NCBI RefSeq assembly: GCF_027359925.1
Contig: NZ_CP114767.1
Span: 930,001 to 994,000 of the forward strand
Reading direction: 5' to 3'
DNA length: 64,000 bases
Origin: Hymenobacter canadensis
GTDB lineage: Bacteria; Bacteroidota; Bacteroidia; Cytophagales; Hymenobacteraceae
Below the pieces are notes generated by a model that ran no database searches, had not been told where the DNA came from, and saw only the letters and a list, made by a program, of their open reading frames with translations. Positions within the stretch are counted from its first letter, which is position 1. Each line of letters begins with the position of its first letter. Positions 1 through 8,550 of the stretch are shown here, piece by piece. Position numbers and translations under genes: made by a program.

Positions 1-7
1 CAGTCGT

Positions 8-161
8 TAAGGGTGATGAGGTGAACCGTGACAGGTTATAGGTCACAGATAAACCGCCCCGCCACCAACCCGTAGAAAGCCAGACGGCGAAGCACCTTGC
101 TTCGCCGTCTGGCTTTTTGCCTTACTTTGGCCCACCTATCACCTCATCACTTCATCACCAA
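8..161. repeat. Nested inverted arms of TGATGAGG/CACCTCATCAC words around a terminator
   Basis: The left arm (about 8-45) repeats GGTGATGAGG- and GTGACAGG-like words. The right arm (about 130-160) carries their reverse complement, CACCTATCACCTCATCAC-like. A perfect terminator hairpin lies between them. The right arm runs up to the start of the HIT gene. No gene end can be assigned in the first 75 bases. Confidence 0.6.
76..118 (+). terminator. Rho-independent terminator of an upstream gene
   Basis: An 18-bp perfect stem (76-93 with 100-117) with a 6-nt loop ends in a T-run on the plus strand. It should terminate a plus-strand gene lying before the window. Confidence 0.8.
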
Positions 162-169
162 CCACCCCA

Positions 170-1063
170 ATGGCTTCCATTTTCTCGCGTATTGTGTCGG
201 GCGAGCTGCCCGCGTATAAAGTAGCCGAGGACGACCAGCACCTGGCGTTTCTCGACATCACGCCGCTGGTGGAAGGCCACACGCTGGTGATTCCGAAGCG
301 CGAAATCGACTACATCTTTGATATGCCAGCCGAGGAGCTGGCGGCGCTGCACCTGTTTGCGCAGCGTGTGGCCAAGGGCGTGCAGGCCGCCGTGCCGTGC
401 AAGCGGATTGGGGTGGCCGTTATCGGGCTGGAAGTGCCGCACGCCCACATTCACCTGATTCCGATGAACAAGGTGGCGGACATGAACTTCGCCAACCCCA
501 AAATCAAGGTGGCCGAAGACCGGATGAAGGAGCTGGCCGCCGCCATTGCCGCGCAGGTGCCCGCCGCCGCCGGTAGCCGCACCGCCTCACTAGACGCCCT
601 GGACACCAAAGGCGGCCGTGAAACCGCCTCGGCCAACGAGCCCGCTGCTTCCGCTGCGGACGCCGCCCCGGCCGACAGCAGCACGGCGCAGCTGCAGCAG
701 CTCACGAAGGGGCTGCTGTTCCTGAGTGAGTCGGATGCGGCGCTGGAGCCAGTGAGCTACGACGCACCGGCCGGCCCGCTGACCGATGCGGCGCTGCTGC
801 AGGCCGTAGGGGCCGAAGCCGGCAGCAAAGTGGAAACCCAGGAGCTGACCCTGTTTCTGCGCAACCACACCGCCGACGACGGCGTGCTCGGCGACCCGGC
901 CCAGGCAAACCGCTTCAAGGCGCTGCAGATGTACCTGAAGCAGGAGCTGCAGGACGTGAAAGTGTACCGCGTAGGTACCGGCCCGCAGGTGCAGGCCTAC
1001 GCCCTCGGCCGCACCGAAAGCGGCAAGCTGGCCGGCTTCAAAACCGTGCTGACGGAAACGTAG
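170..1063 (+). CDS. HIT-family hydrolase fused to a NuiA-like nuclease inhibitor domain
   Basis: Two domains are visible in 297 residues. Residues 1-130 are a HIT protein with the catalytic histidine triad HAHIHL at 91-96; this family hydrolyses or transfers nucleotidyl groups on purine (di)nucleotides. An Ala/Ser-rich linker covers about 131-172. Residues 175-297 match the nuclease A inhibitor NuiA: GLLFLSES at 181-188, VYRVG at 265-269, GKLAG at 285-289 and a final Thr. In cyanobacterial NuiA, Glu24 and the C-terminal Thr135 bridge the nuclease metal; the equivalents here are Glu187 and Thr297. Neither half has a signal peptide, so the protein is cytoplasmic. A NucA-type nuclease lies at 5576-7006. 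The HIT call is near certain and the inhibitor call strong by motif; what the fusion does is unknown. Confidence 0.9.
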   Translation: MASIFSRIVSGELPAYKVAEDDQHLAFLDITPLVEGHTLVIPKREIDYIFDMPAEELAALHLFAQRVAKGVQAAVPCKRIGVAVIGLEVPHAHIHLIPMNKVADMNFANPKIKVAEDRMKELAAAIAAQVPAAAGSRTASLDALDTKGGRETASANEPAASAADAAPADSSTAQLQQLTKGLLFLSESDAALEPVSYDAPAGPLTDAALLQAVGAEAGSKVETQELTLFLRNHTADDGVLGDPAQANRFKALQMYLKQELQDVKVYRVGTGPQVQAYALGRTESGKLAGFKTVLTET

Positions 1064-1068
1064 GAAAT

Positions 1069-1095
1069 GTGGCACGGACTTCAGTCCGTAGCCAC
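1069..1095. repeat. Short hairpin of the ACGGACTTCAGTCCGT repeat family
   Basis: A compact palindrome lies just after the HIT-NuiA stop. It has the same core as the larger inverted pair at 7636-7729, so it is a small member of a dispersed family. Confidence 0.7.
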
Positions 1096-1150
1096 CCGGC
1101 ATCGCACAAGCTATGCTCCAATGGGGAATCCTACTATGCAGATACTTTGT

Positions 1151-1187
1151 GGTGCCGCACTCCTTCGGGGCGGCACCACTTTTTTGT
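1151..1187 (+). terminator. Terminator after the HIT-NuiA gene
   Basis: An 8-bp GC-rich stem (1151-1158 with 1170-1177) is followed by CACTTTTTT. It ends about 12 bases before the peptidase start, so the two genes are probably separate transcripts. Confidence 0.7.
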
Positions 1188-1198
1188 GAATTGATTGC

Positions 1199-2851
1199 AT
1201 GATTATGAAGCCACTAACTGCCTCCGTGCTGAGCGCGCTGCTTCTGCTAAGCAGCGCGGCCCACAGCCAGTCCGGTAAAAACCTGCCCAAACCCCTTCGC
1301 AAACCGCTGAGCAGCATCAGCCCGGCCGGGTTCAAGGCCCACGTGCAGTTCCTAGCCGACGACCAGCTGCGCGGGCGGCAGCCGGGCACGCCGGGCTACA
1401 AAATGGCTGTCGACTACGTGGTGGCGCAGCTGCAGCAGCGCGGCGTGCAGCCGGCCGGCGAAAACGGCACGTTCCTGCAAACTGTGCAACTGCGGCGCGC
1501 CATCACGGAAGCGGGGGCCACGTTGCGCCTGATACCGGCCGGCCCGGCTAGCACGCTGGCCTATGGCACTGACTTCACGCTGTACCCCAACCCCGTACAG
1601 CCGGAAACGACCGTGGAGGCCGGGCTGGTGTTTGCCGGTTTCGGCATCAGCGCGCCAGAGCTGGGGTATGACGACTACGCCGGCCTCGATGCCCGAGGCA
1701 AGGTGGTGGTGCTGACGCGGCTGGAGCCCACGCGCTTCCCCGACGCCGTGCGCCTCTACAACACCGACCTACTGACCGTGCTGCAAACCGCCGCCCGCCA
1801 CGGCGCCGTGGGCGTGCTGCTGGCCGCTCCCAAGTCCACGATGAAGCTGCCCGATCCGCCGAAAGGCCTCGTGAGCGTGCTGGGGCCCGATGGAAAAGTG
1901 GCGGTGTCACGCAGCTTCCAGCCGCAGATTCAGGTGGCGGGCTCCATCAGCGCGGCCACGTTGCAGCGGCTGTTTGCGGGGGCGGCCACCGATACCGCGC
2001 GGGCCATGGCTGCGCTGCGGGCCGGCAAACCGGCTTCGGTGGCGCTGCTGCCGCGCTTGGCCGCCACCCAACGCAGCCGCTACCAGGACGTGACCAGCTA
2101 CAACGTGGTGGGCAAAATCGAAGGCGCCGACCCGCAGCTGCGGCAGGAGTACGTGGTGCACACCGCTCACCTCGACCACCTCGGCGTGGGCGCCCCCGTG
2201 GCCGGCGACTCCATCTACAACGGCGCCCACGACAACGCCACCGGCGTAGCGACGCTGCTGGAAATTGCGGGCGTGTATCAGCAGCTGAAGCCACAGCAGC
2301 GGCCGAAACGCTCGGTACTGCTGACGGTGGTGACGGGGGAGGAGCTGGGCCTGCTGGGCTCGGCGTACTTTGCCCGCAACCCCACCGTGCCCCGCGAAAA
2401 GCTGGTGGCCAACGTCAACACCGATATGCCCACCATCATTGCGCCGCTGCTGTCGGTGGTGGCGCTAGGGGCCGAAAACTCCACGCTGGCCGCGCCGGTG
2501 GCGGAGGCGGCGCGGACGCTGGGCCTCACGGTGGAAGCCGACCCTGAGCCGGCCCAGAACCGCTTCATCCGCTCCGACCAGTACAGCTTCGTGACGCAGG
2601 GCATTCCAGCGCTGCACATCAAGTACGGCAACAAAACGGCCGACGGCCGCAACAACCTCAGCGAGCAGGTGCAGAAGTGGCGCGCCGTCACGTACCACAA
2701 GCCCCAGGACGATATCAACGGTCAGTTTGATTTCGAGGCCGGCAAAACCTACGCCCAGCTGAACTTTCTGGTGGGCTATCTGGTGGCCAATTCCGCGCAG
2801 CGGCCTGCCTGGAACCCGGGCAACTTCTTCGGGGAACGGTTTGGCAAGTAG
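1199..2851 (+). CDS. Secreted M28-family zinc aminopeptidase with PA-like insert
   Basis: A 550-residue exported metallopeptidase. Residues 1-24 form a signal peptide ending in AHSQS. The middle part (about 130-290) resembles a PA-type insert, as is usual in M28 peptidases of Bacteroidota. The catalytic part shows the expected ligands: HLDH at about 324-327, GAHDNATG near 343-350, EELGLLGS near 381 and NTDMP. These residues hold two zinc ions that cleave N-terminal residues from peptides. Start: the ATG at 1199 is followed two codons later by another ATG (1205) that would also give a good signal peptide. The gene ends 3 bp from the convergent AI-2E gene with no terminator between. Confidence 0.93.
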   Translation: MIMKPLTASVLSALLLLSSAAHSQSGKNLPKPLRKPLSSISPAGFKAHVQFLADDQLRGRQPGTPGYKMAVDYVVAQLQQRGVQPAGENGTFLQTVQLRRAITEAGATLRLIPAGPASTLAYGTDFTLYPNPVQPETTVEAGLVFAGFGISAPELGYDDYAGLDARGKVVVLTRLEPTRFPDAVRLYNTDLLTVLQTAARHGAVGVLLAAPKSTMKLPDPPKGLVSVLGPDGKVAVSRSFQPQIQVAGSISAATLQRLFAGAATDTARAMAALRAGKPASVALLPRLAATQRSRYQDVTSYNVVGKIEGADPQLRQEYVVHTAHLDHLGVGAPVAGDSIYNGAHDNATGVATLLEIAGVYQQLKPQQRPKRSVLLTVVTGEELGLLGSAYFARNPTVPREKLVANVNTDMPTIIAPLLSVVALGAENSTLAAPVAEAARTLGLTVEADPEPAQNRFIRSDQYSFVTQGIPALHIKYGNKTADGRNNLSEQVQKWRAVTYHKPQDDINGQFDFEAGKTYAQLNFLVGYLVANSAQRPAWNPGNFFGERFGK

Positions 2852-2854
2852 CGG

Positions 2855-3904
2855 CTACGGCTGGGCCGCCGTGTCGGCAGGGGCGGGGCGGAGGCGGTTT
2901 TCGCGCTCAAACACCCGCATCAGCACCATGAAATAGGAGAGCAGCAGCGGCCCGATCACCAGGCCAAGGATGCCGAAAATCTCCACCCCCAGAATCACGC
3001 CCACCAGCGTGATGAGCGGGTGAATGTCGCCGATGCGGCGGGCCAGTACGATGCGCAGCAGGTTGTCGATGTTCATCACCACCACCACCCCAATCAGCAG
3101 AATGCCCACGCCCTGTCCGGTGTGGCCCTGCGCCAGCTTGACCAGCGCCGCCGGCCCCCACACCAGTGGCGTGCCCAGCACCGGAATGAAGGCCATGAAA
3201 AACGACACCATGCCCCAGAACAGGGCGTCAGGTACCTGAAACACCCAGAGCAGCAGCCCCGTCAGGGTGGCCTGCACCAGCGAAATCAGGGCCTGGCCGA
3301 GCACGTTGGCGTGCACGTTGTTGCGGAGCGCCTCGCCCAGCTCCTGCAGCGTTGCGTCGCGGAAGGGTAGGTAGCGGCGCAGGCCGTGCAGAAACCTTTC
3401 TTCCTGCACAAACATGAAGTAGAGCGTGAACAGCATCAGGCCGATGACGATGGCGAAGTGCAGCAGCCCGCTGGCCAGGGAAGGCAGCCGCTGGCTGAGC
3501 CAGCCCAGGCCCTGCCGGATGAGCGTCTGCACGTTCTGGTCGGCCGTGAAGCTGACGCCGATGCGGCGTTCCAGCGTGTGCAGCACCGCCATCAGCTGGG
3601 TGGTGTCGGTGTGCACGGCGTAGAATTGCAGGCGGTTGACGAGCATCAGAATCAGGGCTGTGAAGGGCAGAATGATGACTACTAGCGCAAACGTCAGCAG
3701 CCCGGCACTGGCCAGCTGCCGGTTCCAGTGGCGCTGGTGCACCAGCGCCGCCCACCACGGCCGGAATACCACGTATAGGATGCCCGCCCCAAACAGTCCG
3801 GTGATATAGCTGCCCAACCCGAACAGCACCAGCCCGGCTAGCACCAGCAGGCACACAATCAGCAGCACGTATTGCTGCCGGGGAGTATAGATGGAGTGCG
3901 ACAT
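2855..3904 (-). CDS. AI-2E family transporter (PerM/YdiK-type membrane protein)
   Basis: A 349-residue polytopic membrane protein. Paired N-terminal membrane helices occupy about residues 12-80, a central soluble stretch follows, and there is a cluster of helices between about 150 and 330. The order matches the AI-2E exporter/PerM family, whose members export small molecules or act as ion antiporters. The substrate cannot be read from sequence. The C-terminal tail is charged. It is convergent with the M28 peptidase and lies downstream of the MFS gene, but the terminator at 3943-3981 separates them. Confidence 0.9.
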   Translation of the reverse strand: MSHSIYTPRQQYVLLIVCLLVLAGLVLFGLGSYITGLFGAGILYVVFRPWWAALVHQRHWNRQLASAGLLTFALVVIILPFTALILMLVNRLQFYAVHTDTTQLMAVLHTLERRIGVSFTADQNVQTLIRQGLGWLSQRLPSLASGLLHFAIVIGLMLFTLYFMFVQEERFLHGLRRYLPFRDATLQELGEALRNNVHANVLGQALISLVQATLTGLLLWVFQVPDALFWGMVSFFMAFIPVLGTPLVWGPAALVKLAQGHTGQGVGILLIGVVVVMNIDNLLRIVLARRIGDIHPLITLVGVILGVEIFGILGLVIGPLLLSYFMVLMRVFERENRLRPAPADTAAQP

Positions 3905-3942
3905 GGCGGCGGGAATGGGCGGTGAACAGGACAGTATACCAT

Positions 3943-3981
3943 AAAAAAACGGTCATCCGGAAGCCGTGGCTCCCGGATGAC
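3943..3981 (-). terminator. Terminator of the MFS transporter gene
   Basis: Arms of 14 bp with one mismatch (3952-3965 with 3968-3981) are followed on the minus strand by CCGTTTTTTTAT. Confidence 0.85.
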
Positions 3982-4007
3982 AGTGGTCTGGTGCGCCAGT
4001 TGGCAGA

Positions 4008-5180
4008 CTACTCGGTTTTGATGCGGCTGGCCAGCACGGCCACGCACAGCCCCAGGCCGGCAATGATGGTAAACGACACCCGCAGACTGGTGAAACCCGC
4101 CACAATACCAATCAGCGGCGGCCCGAACAGAAATCCCAGAAATCCGACCGTGGAAACCGCCGCCAGCGCCACGCTGGCCGGCATGGTGGTGGAGCGGCCC
4201 GCCGCCCCGTACACCAGCGGCACCACCGACGACACCCCGAACCCCACCAGCAGAAAGCCCAGAATAGCCGTGGGCAGCGCCGGCAGCGCCACTGACAGCA
4301 GCAGCCCGGCGGCCGTGAGCAGGCCGCTCAGCTGCAAGGTGCGGCGCAGTCCGTATCGGTGCGCAAAGCCGTCGGCAATGAAGCGGCCACCAGCCATGGT
4401 GCACATAAAGGCCGTGTAGCCGGCGCCCACCCAGGCGGCATCGGCGTGCACCACTTTGCGGAAATACACCCCGCTCCAGTCGAACATGGCACCTTCGCAG
4501 ATCATGGAGCAGAACGCCAGCACCCCCAGCAGCAGCAGCGACTTGTCGGGCAGCGCGAACAGGGGCACCTTCACATCGGGGCCGAGGCTGGCGTCGCGGG
4601 GGCGGATGGAGGTGCTGCAGGCTGCTACGCCCGCTACCACCAGCACGGCCACCAGCACAAAGTGCGGCAGCGGCGCCACCCGCTGGCCAATCATAAGGGT
4701 GCCCAGCGCCGCCCCGGCAAAGCCCGCTAGGCTCCAGAGTCCGTGAAACGACGCCATAATGGACTTGCGGTGCAGCTGCTCTACGCCTACAGCCTGGGTG
4801 TTCACGGCAATGTTGGAGAGGTTGGATACGAAGCCGAACAGCACCAGCCCCGCCACAAGCAGCGGCACCGACTGCGCCAGCCCCAGCGCCACGAGTCCCA
4901 GCGCGTAGCCCACAATGCCGCCCAGCACCACCCGGCGGCTGCCCAGCCGCGCTACCAGCCATCCCGCCACCGGCAACGACGCCATCGAGCCCACCGGCGC
5001 CGCCAGCAGCAGCAGCCCCAGCTGGGCTTCCGAAATACCCAGCTGCTGCTGAATGGTAGGAATGCGCGAGGCCCAGGTGGCAAACGTGAGGCCCATCAGG
5101 AAAAACAACACCCCGACGGCCGCCCGGTAAATCTGGCGGGGCGGGCGGGAAACAACCAGCGGAAGGCGAAGCGTAAGCAT
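4008..5180 (-). CDS. MFS transporter, YbjJ-like
   Basis: From the chosen start the protein has 390 residues and about twelve membrane segments. It begins with a conserved ATWASRIPTIQ element, as in E. coli YbjJ and relatives, followed by an MFS signature-like loop (AGWLVARLGSRR). The substrate is unknown. The reading frame is open to 5327, but the extra 49 residues are low-complexity Pro/Ala-rich. The ATG at 5180 (MLTLRLPL) places the first helix normally, so I use it. A TATCTTTG box lies upstream at 5316-5323. Confidence 0.88.
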   Translation of the reverse strand: MLTLRLPLVVSRPPRQIYRAAVGVLFFLMGLTFATWASRIPTIQQQLGISEAQLGLLLLAAPVGSMASLPVAGWLVARLGSRRVVLGGIVGYALGLVALGLAQSVPLLVAGLVLFGFVSNLSNIAVNTQAVGVEQLHRKSIMASFHGLWSLAGFAGAALGTLMIGQRVAPLPHFVLVAVLVVAGVAACSTSIRPRDASLGPDVKVPLFALPDKSLLLLGVLAFCSMICEGAMFDWSGVYFRKVVHADAAWVGAGYTAFMCTMAGGRFIADGFAHRYGLRRTLQLSGLLTAAGLLLSVALPALPTAILGFLLVGFGVSSVVPLVYGAAGRSTTMPASVALAAVSTVGFLGFLFGPPLIGIVAGFTSLRVSFTIIAGLGLCVAVLASRIKTE

Positions 5181-5315
5181 AGAATCGGGCAGAAGAACCA
5201 ACAGGAAAACCGGGCCGCCATAGCCCACAAAAAAGCCCACTACACCCTTGTGGCGGGGTATGATGGGCGGGAGAGGGAGGACAGGGGCGGCAGCTGCGCC
5301 AGGGCGCAGCCGCCA

Positions 5316-5323
5316 CAAAGATA
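5316..5323 (-). promoter_or_regulatory. Bacteroidota -7 box (TATCTTTG) for the MFS gene
   Basis: An exact match to TAnnTTTG on the minus strand, about 135 bases before the preferred MFS start. No clear TTTG -33 element is visible at the usual distance. The 395-base gap 5181-5575 holds this box and the long inverted repeat; I see nothing else in it. Confidence 0.4.
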
Positions 5324-5466
5324 CCACTCAATCAGGAAGTTGCAGGCAGCGCAGAAATGCCCCGCCGCCCATCAGGGGGAAGATGGCAGAAAAGCACTTT
5401 ACGGCGCTATTGGTTCCCGGATGAAAGCTGGAGCAAGGTGGGAAGCAAAGCCGTGCTGTGTATGAA

Positions 5467-5560
5467 CGTCATGCTGAGCTTGCCTAAGCATCTCTGCTGC
5501 TTCGTTGTAGTGCCAATTGATTAGCCTCGGTAGAGATGCTTCGGCAAGCTCAGCATGACG
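5467..5560. repeat. Long inverted repeat, GTCATGCTGAGC family
   Basis: Arms 5467-5495 and 5532-5560 pair at 28 of 29 positions around a 36-nt spacer. It lies 15 bases after the nuclease stop, between two minus-strand genes. Confidence 0.85.
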
Positions 5561-5575
5561 GTCTATTAAGAAGTT

Positions 5576-7006
5576 CTACCGCACCGGGCCCGTGTCCACC
5601 GTTTTCTGCAGGCGGGTCTGGGCTTCCAGGGGAAGCTTGCTGAGCAGGTCGAGGCCGGTGGCGGCTTCCAGGGCGTCCACGCTCACGCGGTAGCGGCTCC
5701 AGTCGGGGCTCACGGCTTGGTCATTGGGGGTGTCGATGGCGAGGATGCGGGCCTGGCCGGCGGCAATGCGCTGCAGGTCGTTGGCGCCTTCGGGCAGCAG
5801 CACCAGCAGCTTCCAGACCCGGGCCGGCACCGTCACGCGGCCTTGGTCTATGGTGGTTTTCAGGCCGTTGAGGCCGGTGCCGCCTTTGCCGTAGCAACCC
5901 ATCACCACGTACACTTCTTGGCCGCGCTGCACCTGGGCGCGGGTCCATTCCTCAAGGTTGCCCCAGGTGCGCTGGTTGTTGTTGGCCGCCTGCGGAATCA
6001 TGTTGGTCATCAGGAACGTGGCCGAGTTGTCGTCGAGGTCGGTGGTGCGGTCGGCGCTGGGGCAGTTGTGGCCTTTATCGAAGCCGGAGCCGGAGTAGCT
6101 GTTGCGCGTGACGGCGTAGAACTGCCGTGGCAGGGCCGGGTCGGGGCGGAAGTCGTCCTGGCGCGGGGCCGCGCCCATCCAGGCGCGGTTGAGGTGCCAG
6201 CTCACCCAGGTGGGCGTGCCGCGCTGGGCGTTGTAGCCGATGGTGAACTGAGGCTTGGTGAGCAGGTAGTTGGTGGGGTTGTTGGCGTCGGCGGTGGCGC
6301 CGCTGGGGTTGCCCAGTGCCATGTTGTCGTCGCGGCCTACCACCACGGCCTGGCTCGGGTTGGCGGGTTGTGGAACTGTGGGCGAAGGCACGGTAGCCAC
6401 GCTGCCGCCGCTGATGGCCGCACCGTTGGCGGCTTCCAGGGCAATATCGTCGATGTTGAGGCGGCCGGCACCGCCGTCGGTTTTGCGGATTTCCAGGCGC
6501 AGTGGCGCGGGCGTGGGGCCGGCCTGGAAGGTGGTGCTGAGCAGGCGCGGGCTCTGCACCCGCACCGGCTGCCCGATGCGGCGGAACGTGCGGCCGCCAT
6601 CCACGCTGCCCCACAGCTCCCAGGTGGCGGCGGCGTCCTGCCCATACAGCGCGCTGCTGACCCGGATGGTGCGCACCCCGGCCGGAGCATCGAAATTCAT
6701 CCGCACCCGGCCCTTGCCGCGCAGGCGGGCAGCGTGCTCGCCGTGCTTGTGGTCCTGCTCCGACGAGCCGATCAGGGCATCCTCAAAGTACCACAGTCCT
6801 GTGCCCAGCGGCTCGGCGGCGGCCGTGTAGGCACCTTTGCTGCCCGCCTCGAAGGTTTCGGGGAAAGCGGCGGCCTGCGCCACCTGCCGGCCGCCCGATT
6901 CCACCGGGATGGCCGGCGGCCCTTCGGGCAGCGGCGGGCGGGTATTCTCAACGGGCGCCTGCGAGCAAGCCAGCAGCGGGAGCAGAAACAGAGGAAAGAA
7001 GCGCAT
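5576..7006 (-). CDS. Secreted DNA/RNA non-specific endonuclease (NUC1/NucA family) lipoprotein
   Basis: A 476-residue lipoprotein from the ATG at 7006: MRFFPLFLLPLLAC gives a lipobox with Cys14. The track of open codons runs to 7057, but that adds residues before the signal. Residues about 45-192 look like a jelly-roll substrate- or cell-surface-binding module (WYFEDALIG, ELWGSVDGG). The nuclease domain (about 245-470) has DKGH at 310-313 with His313 as general base, followed by CPSADR, and TNMIPQ...N344..W348..LE as the metal-binding part. Family members cleave DNA and RNA with one Mg ion. The usual motif is DRGH; Lys replaces Arg. It should act outside the cell on nucleic acid, for nutrition or biofilm turnover. 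A NuiA-like domain is encoded at 170-1063. Confidence 0.9.
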   Translation of the reverse strand: MRFFPLFLLPLLACSQAPVENTRPPLPEGPPAIPVESGGRQVAQAAAFPETFEAGSKGAYTAAAEPLGTGLWYFEDALIGSSEQDHKHGEHAARLRGKGRVRMNFDAPAGVRTIRVSSALYGQDAAATWELWGSVDGGRTFRRIGQPVRVQSPRLLSTTFQAGPTPAPLRLEIRKTDGGAGRLNIDDIALEAANGAAISGGSVATVPSPTVPQPANPSQAVVVGRDDNMALGNPSGATADANNPTNYLLTKPQFTIGYNAQRGTPTWVSWHLNRAWMGAAPRQDDFRPDPALPRQFYAVTRNSYSGSGFDKGHNCPSADRTTDLDDNSATFLMTNMIPQAANNNQRTWGNLEEWTRAQVQRGQEVYVVMGCYGKGGTGLNGLKTTIDQGRVTVPARVWKLLVLLPEGANDLQRIAAGQARILAIDTPNDQAVSPDWSRYRVSVDALEAATGLDLLSKLPLEAQTRLQKTVDTGPVR

Positions 7007-7139
7007 AACAGCGAAACAGGGCAGTGGGAAGATAGGGAGTGGCGCGAAGTTTGACACGAGCCCGGGCCGGAGCTGGCGGCAGGATTTTCGCCCTGCAAAC
7101 CGGCCTGAAAACTACGTTAAACCTTTTATTTCCTTTCCG

Positions 7140-7625
7140 ATGCTGAAAAAACTATGCTGTCTGCTACTGCTGGCCGGTGCCCCTTCGCTGACATATGCAC
7201 AACTCCGTATGGTTCCTGCCCCCGTGCCGGCCCCGGCCCGCGGGTCCGTCTTGGAAGCCACGGCTACCAAAGAGCACGATACCATGGTCATTGAGCTGAC
7301 CGATGCGCCGGCGGTGGCCTGGCGGCGGCTGGCGCAGGTGCTGGTGGCGCGCGGCTACGCCATCGAGCACAGCAGCCCGGAGCTGCTGACGCTGACCACG
7401 TACCCGCTAAGCGTGGACAACTCGGCGGTGCGCGTGAGTGGTATGGTGGAAGGGCAGAAGCTGACGGTGCGGACCTACTCGGTTAGCCAAAATGATAGCA
7501 ATCCTGAAATCAACATCAGAGGACGCCGCCGCGGCGGCGACAATTCACAATGGCGGGAGCTGGAGGCTATTGGGCAGCAGCTGGGCGGTACCGTGCGCTA
7601 CACCACTTCGGTCGCGCCGGAGTAG
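7140..7625 (+). CDS. Secreted protein of unknown function
   Basis: A 161-residue protein from the ATG at 7140. The frame stays open upstream to 6837, but that part is antisense to the nuclease gene. A signal peptide is visible (MLKKLCCLLLLAGAPSLTYA). The mature part is mixed alpha/beta (AWRRLAQVLVARGYAIE, then LTTYPLSV) and ends in an Arg/Gly-rich loop before the last strand. It resembles the short lipoprotein-like domains found next to outer-membrane proteins, but I cannot name a family. It is divergent from the nuclease gene and shares the 133-base gap between them. Confidence 0.7.
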   Translation: MLKKLCCLLLLAGAPSLTYAQLRMVPAPVPAPARGSVLEATATKEHDTMVIELTDAPAVAWRRLAQVLVARGYAIEHSSPELLTLTTYPLSVDNSAVRVSGMVEGQKLTVRTYSVSQNDSNPEINIRGRRRGGDNSQWRELEAIGQQLGGTVRYTTSVAPE

Positions 7626-7635
7626 GGTGCGGGGC

Positions 7636-7729
7636 TGTGGCACGGACTTTAGTCCGTAGCCCGTCTGCGCGGGGGCATCTGTGCAAGCAGGAGCAACGGT
7701 GCGGGCTACGGGCTGAAGTCCGTGCTACA
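7636..7729. repeat. Inverted repeat of the CACGGACTTTAGTCCGTAGCCC family
   Basis: Arms 7636-7662 and 7703-7729 match at 24 of 27 positions. Each arm is itself partly palindromic. It sits between convergent genes and can act as a terminator-like structure, though no T-run follows. Confidence 0.75.
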
Positions 7730-7749
7730 CGCGGGGGAGCAGGCGCCTC

Positions 7750-8253
7750 CTACTTCTGCTTGACTTTGAGCTTGGTGGTGCTGGTGGGGGCCTGGGCCTG
7801 CTGCATCTGGGCGGCCAGCGGCAGGCTGCTCATGGCCAGGATGGCCTGGTCGCTGGAGAGGGAGGCGCAGGAGAGGGCCACCAGCGCGCCCTGCCACTTA
7901 CAGCTGAAGCCTTCGAGGCGGCCCGGCCCGTAGAGAGACTCGAAGGTGGGGCGCACCTTGCCGGCGTCGGCGGCGCCCTTCACGATGATGGTGACGGCCG
8001 CAAACTGCCCCCGAAAGAACTTGTAGTGGATGCGGGCCGCCGTGAAGCTCCCGACGCGCAACTGCTCATCGAGGCGCTCATAGATTTTTACGTCGCCTTT
8101 GTCCTGCACCAGATTCAGGTGCAGCGCCTCGGTGAGCGGCGACCCGAAGGTGAGCCCCCGGAAGCCGTTGGCGACATCGAGGCGGGCAATGGACTGGGCG
8201 CGGGCTGGTAGGGTGAGCAGCAGGCAGAGCAGAGAGGCAAGCAGGAGTTTCAT
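7750..8253 (-). CDS. Secreted protein of unknown function
   Basis: A 167-residue protein from the ATG at 8253, with the signal peptide MKLLLASLLCLLLTLPARAQ. The frame is open to 8559, but the added residues have no export signal. The mature part begins with a FRGLTFGSPL segment, followed by alternating strands (ARIHYKFFRGQFAAVTIIV) and one Cys pair (CKW...SC) that could form a disulfide. It ends in a Thr/Lys-rich tail. The gene is convergent with the previous secreted protein. No family is recognised with certainty. Confidence 0.75.
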   Translation of the reverse strand: MKLLLASLLCLLLTLPARAQSIARLDVANGFRGLTFGSPLTEALHLNLVQDKGDVKIYERLDEQLRVGSFTAARIHYKFFRGQFAAVTIIVKGAADAGKVRPTFESLYGPGRLEGFSCKWQGALVALSCASLSSDQAILAMSSLPLAAQMQQAQAPTSTTKLKVKQK

Positions 8254-8550
8254 ACAAGGGAAAGAAGGGCAACCGGTGCCGCGCGGCAATAACAAACGCT
8301 GCGCCAGAGACGGCAGTATAGCCATAAAATGGAGACTAAAAATTTGGTGTAGCCGCCTCATGCCCCAGCCCCTGCGCCGCTCGAAGTTCAGCATGAAAAG
8401 GGGAGGGGAACCAGATTTAAGAAAGTAGTAGAAAGCTAAAATCAGAGTCCCTCGTTTTGGGAGAGGAGTTTGGGGGGCGGTAGCTGGCGCAACGCCCCGC
8501 ACCAAACCCCGTCCTTGCCCGCTACCTTGCCGCTTCAACCGCTTCACTAC

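Noticed and set aside
3859..5331. A 490-codon open frame on the minus strand overlapping the MFS gene
   Set aside because: It is another frame of the MFS coding region; the translation is Gly/Ala/Arg/Pro-rich with no family features.
5717..7054. A 445-codon frame opposite the nuclease gene
   Set aside because: Antisense of a gene with complete catalytic motifs; its protein has low-complexity Gly/Ala/Val composition.
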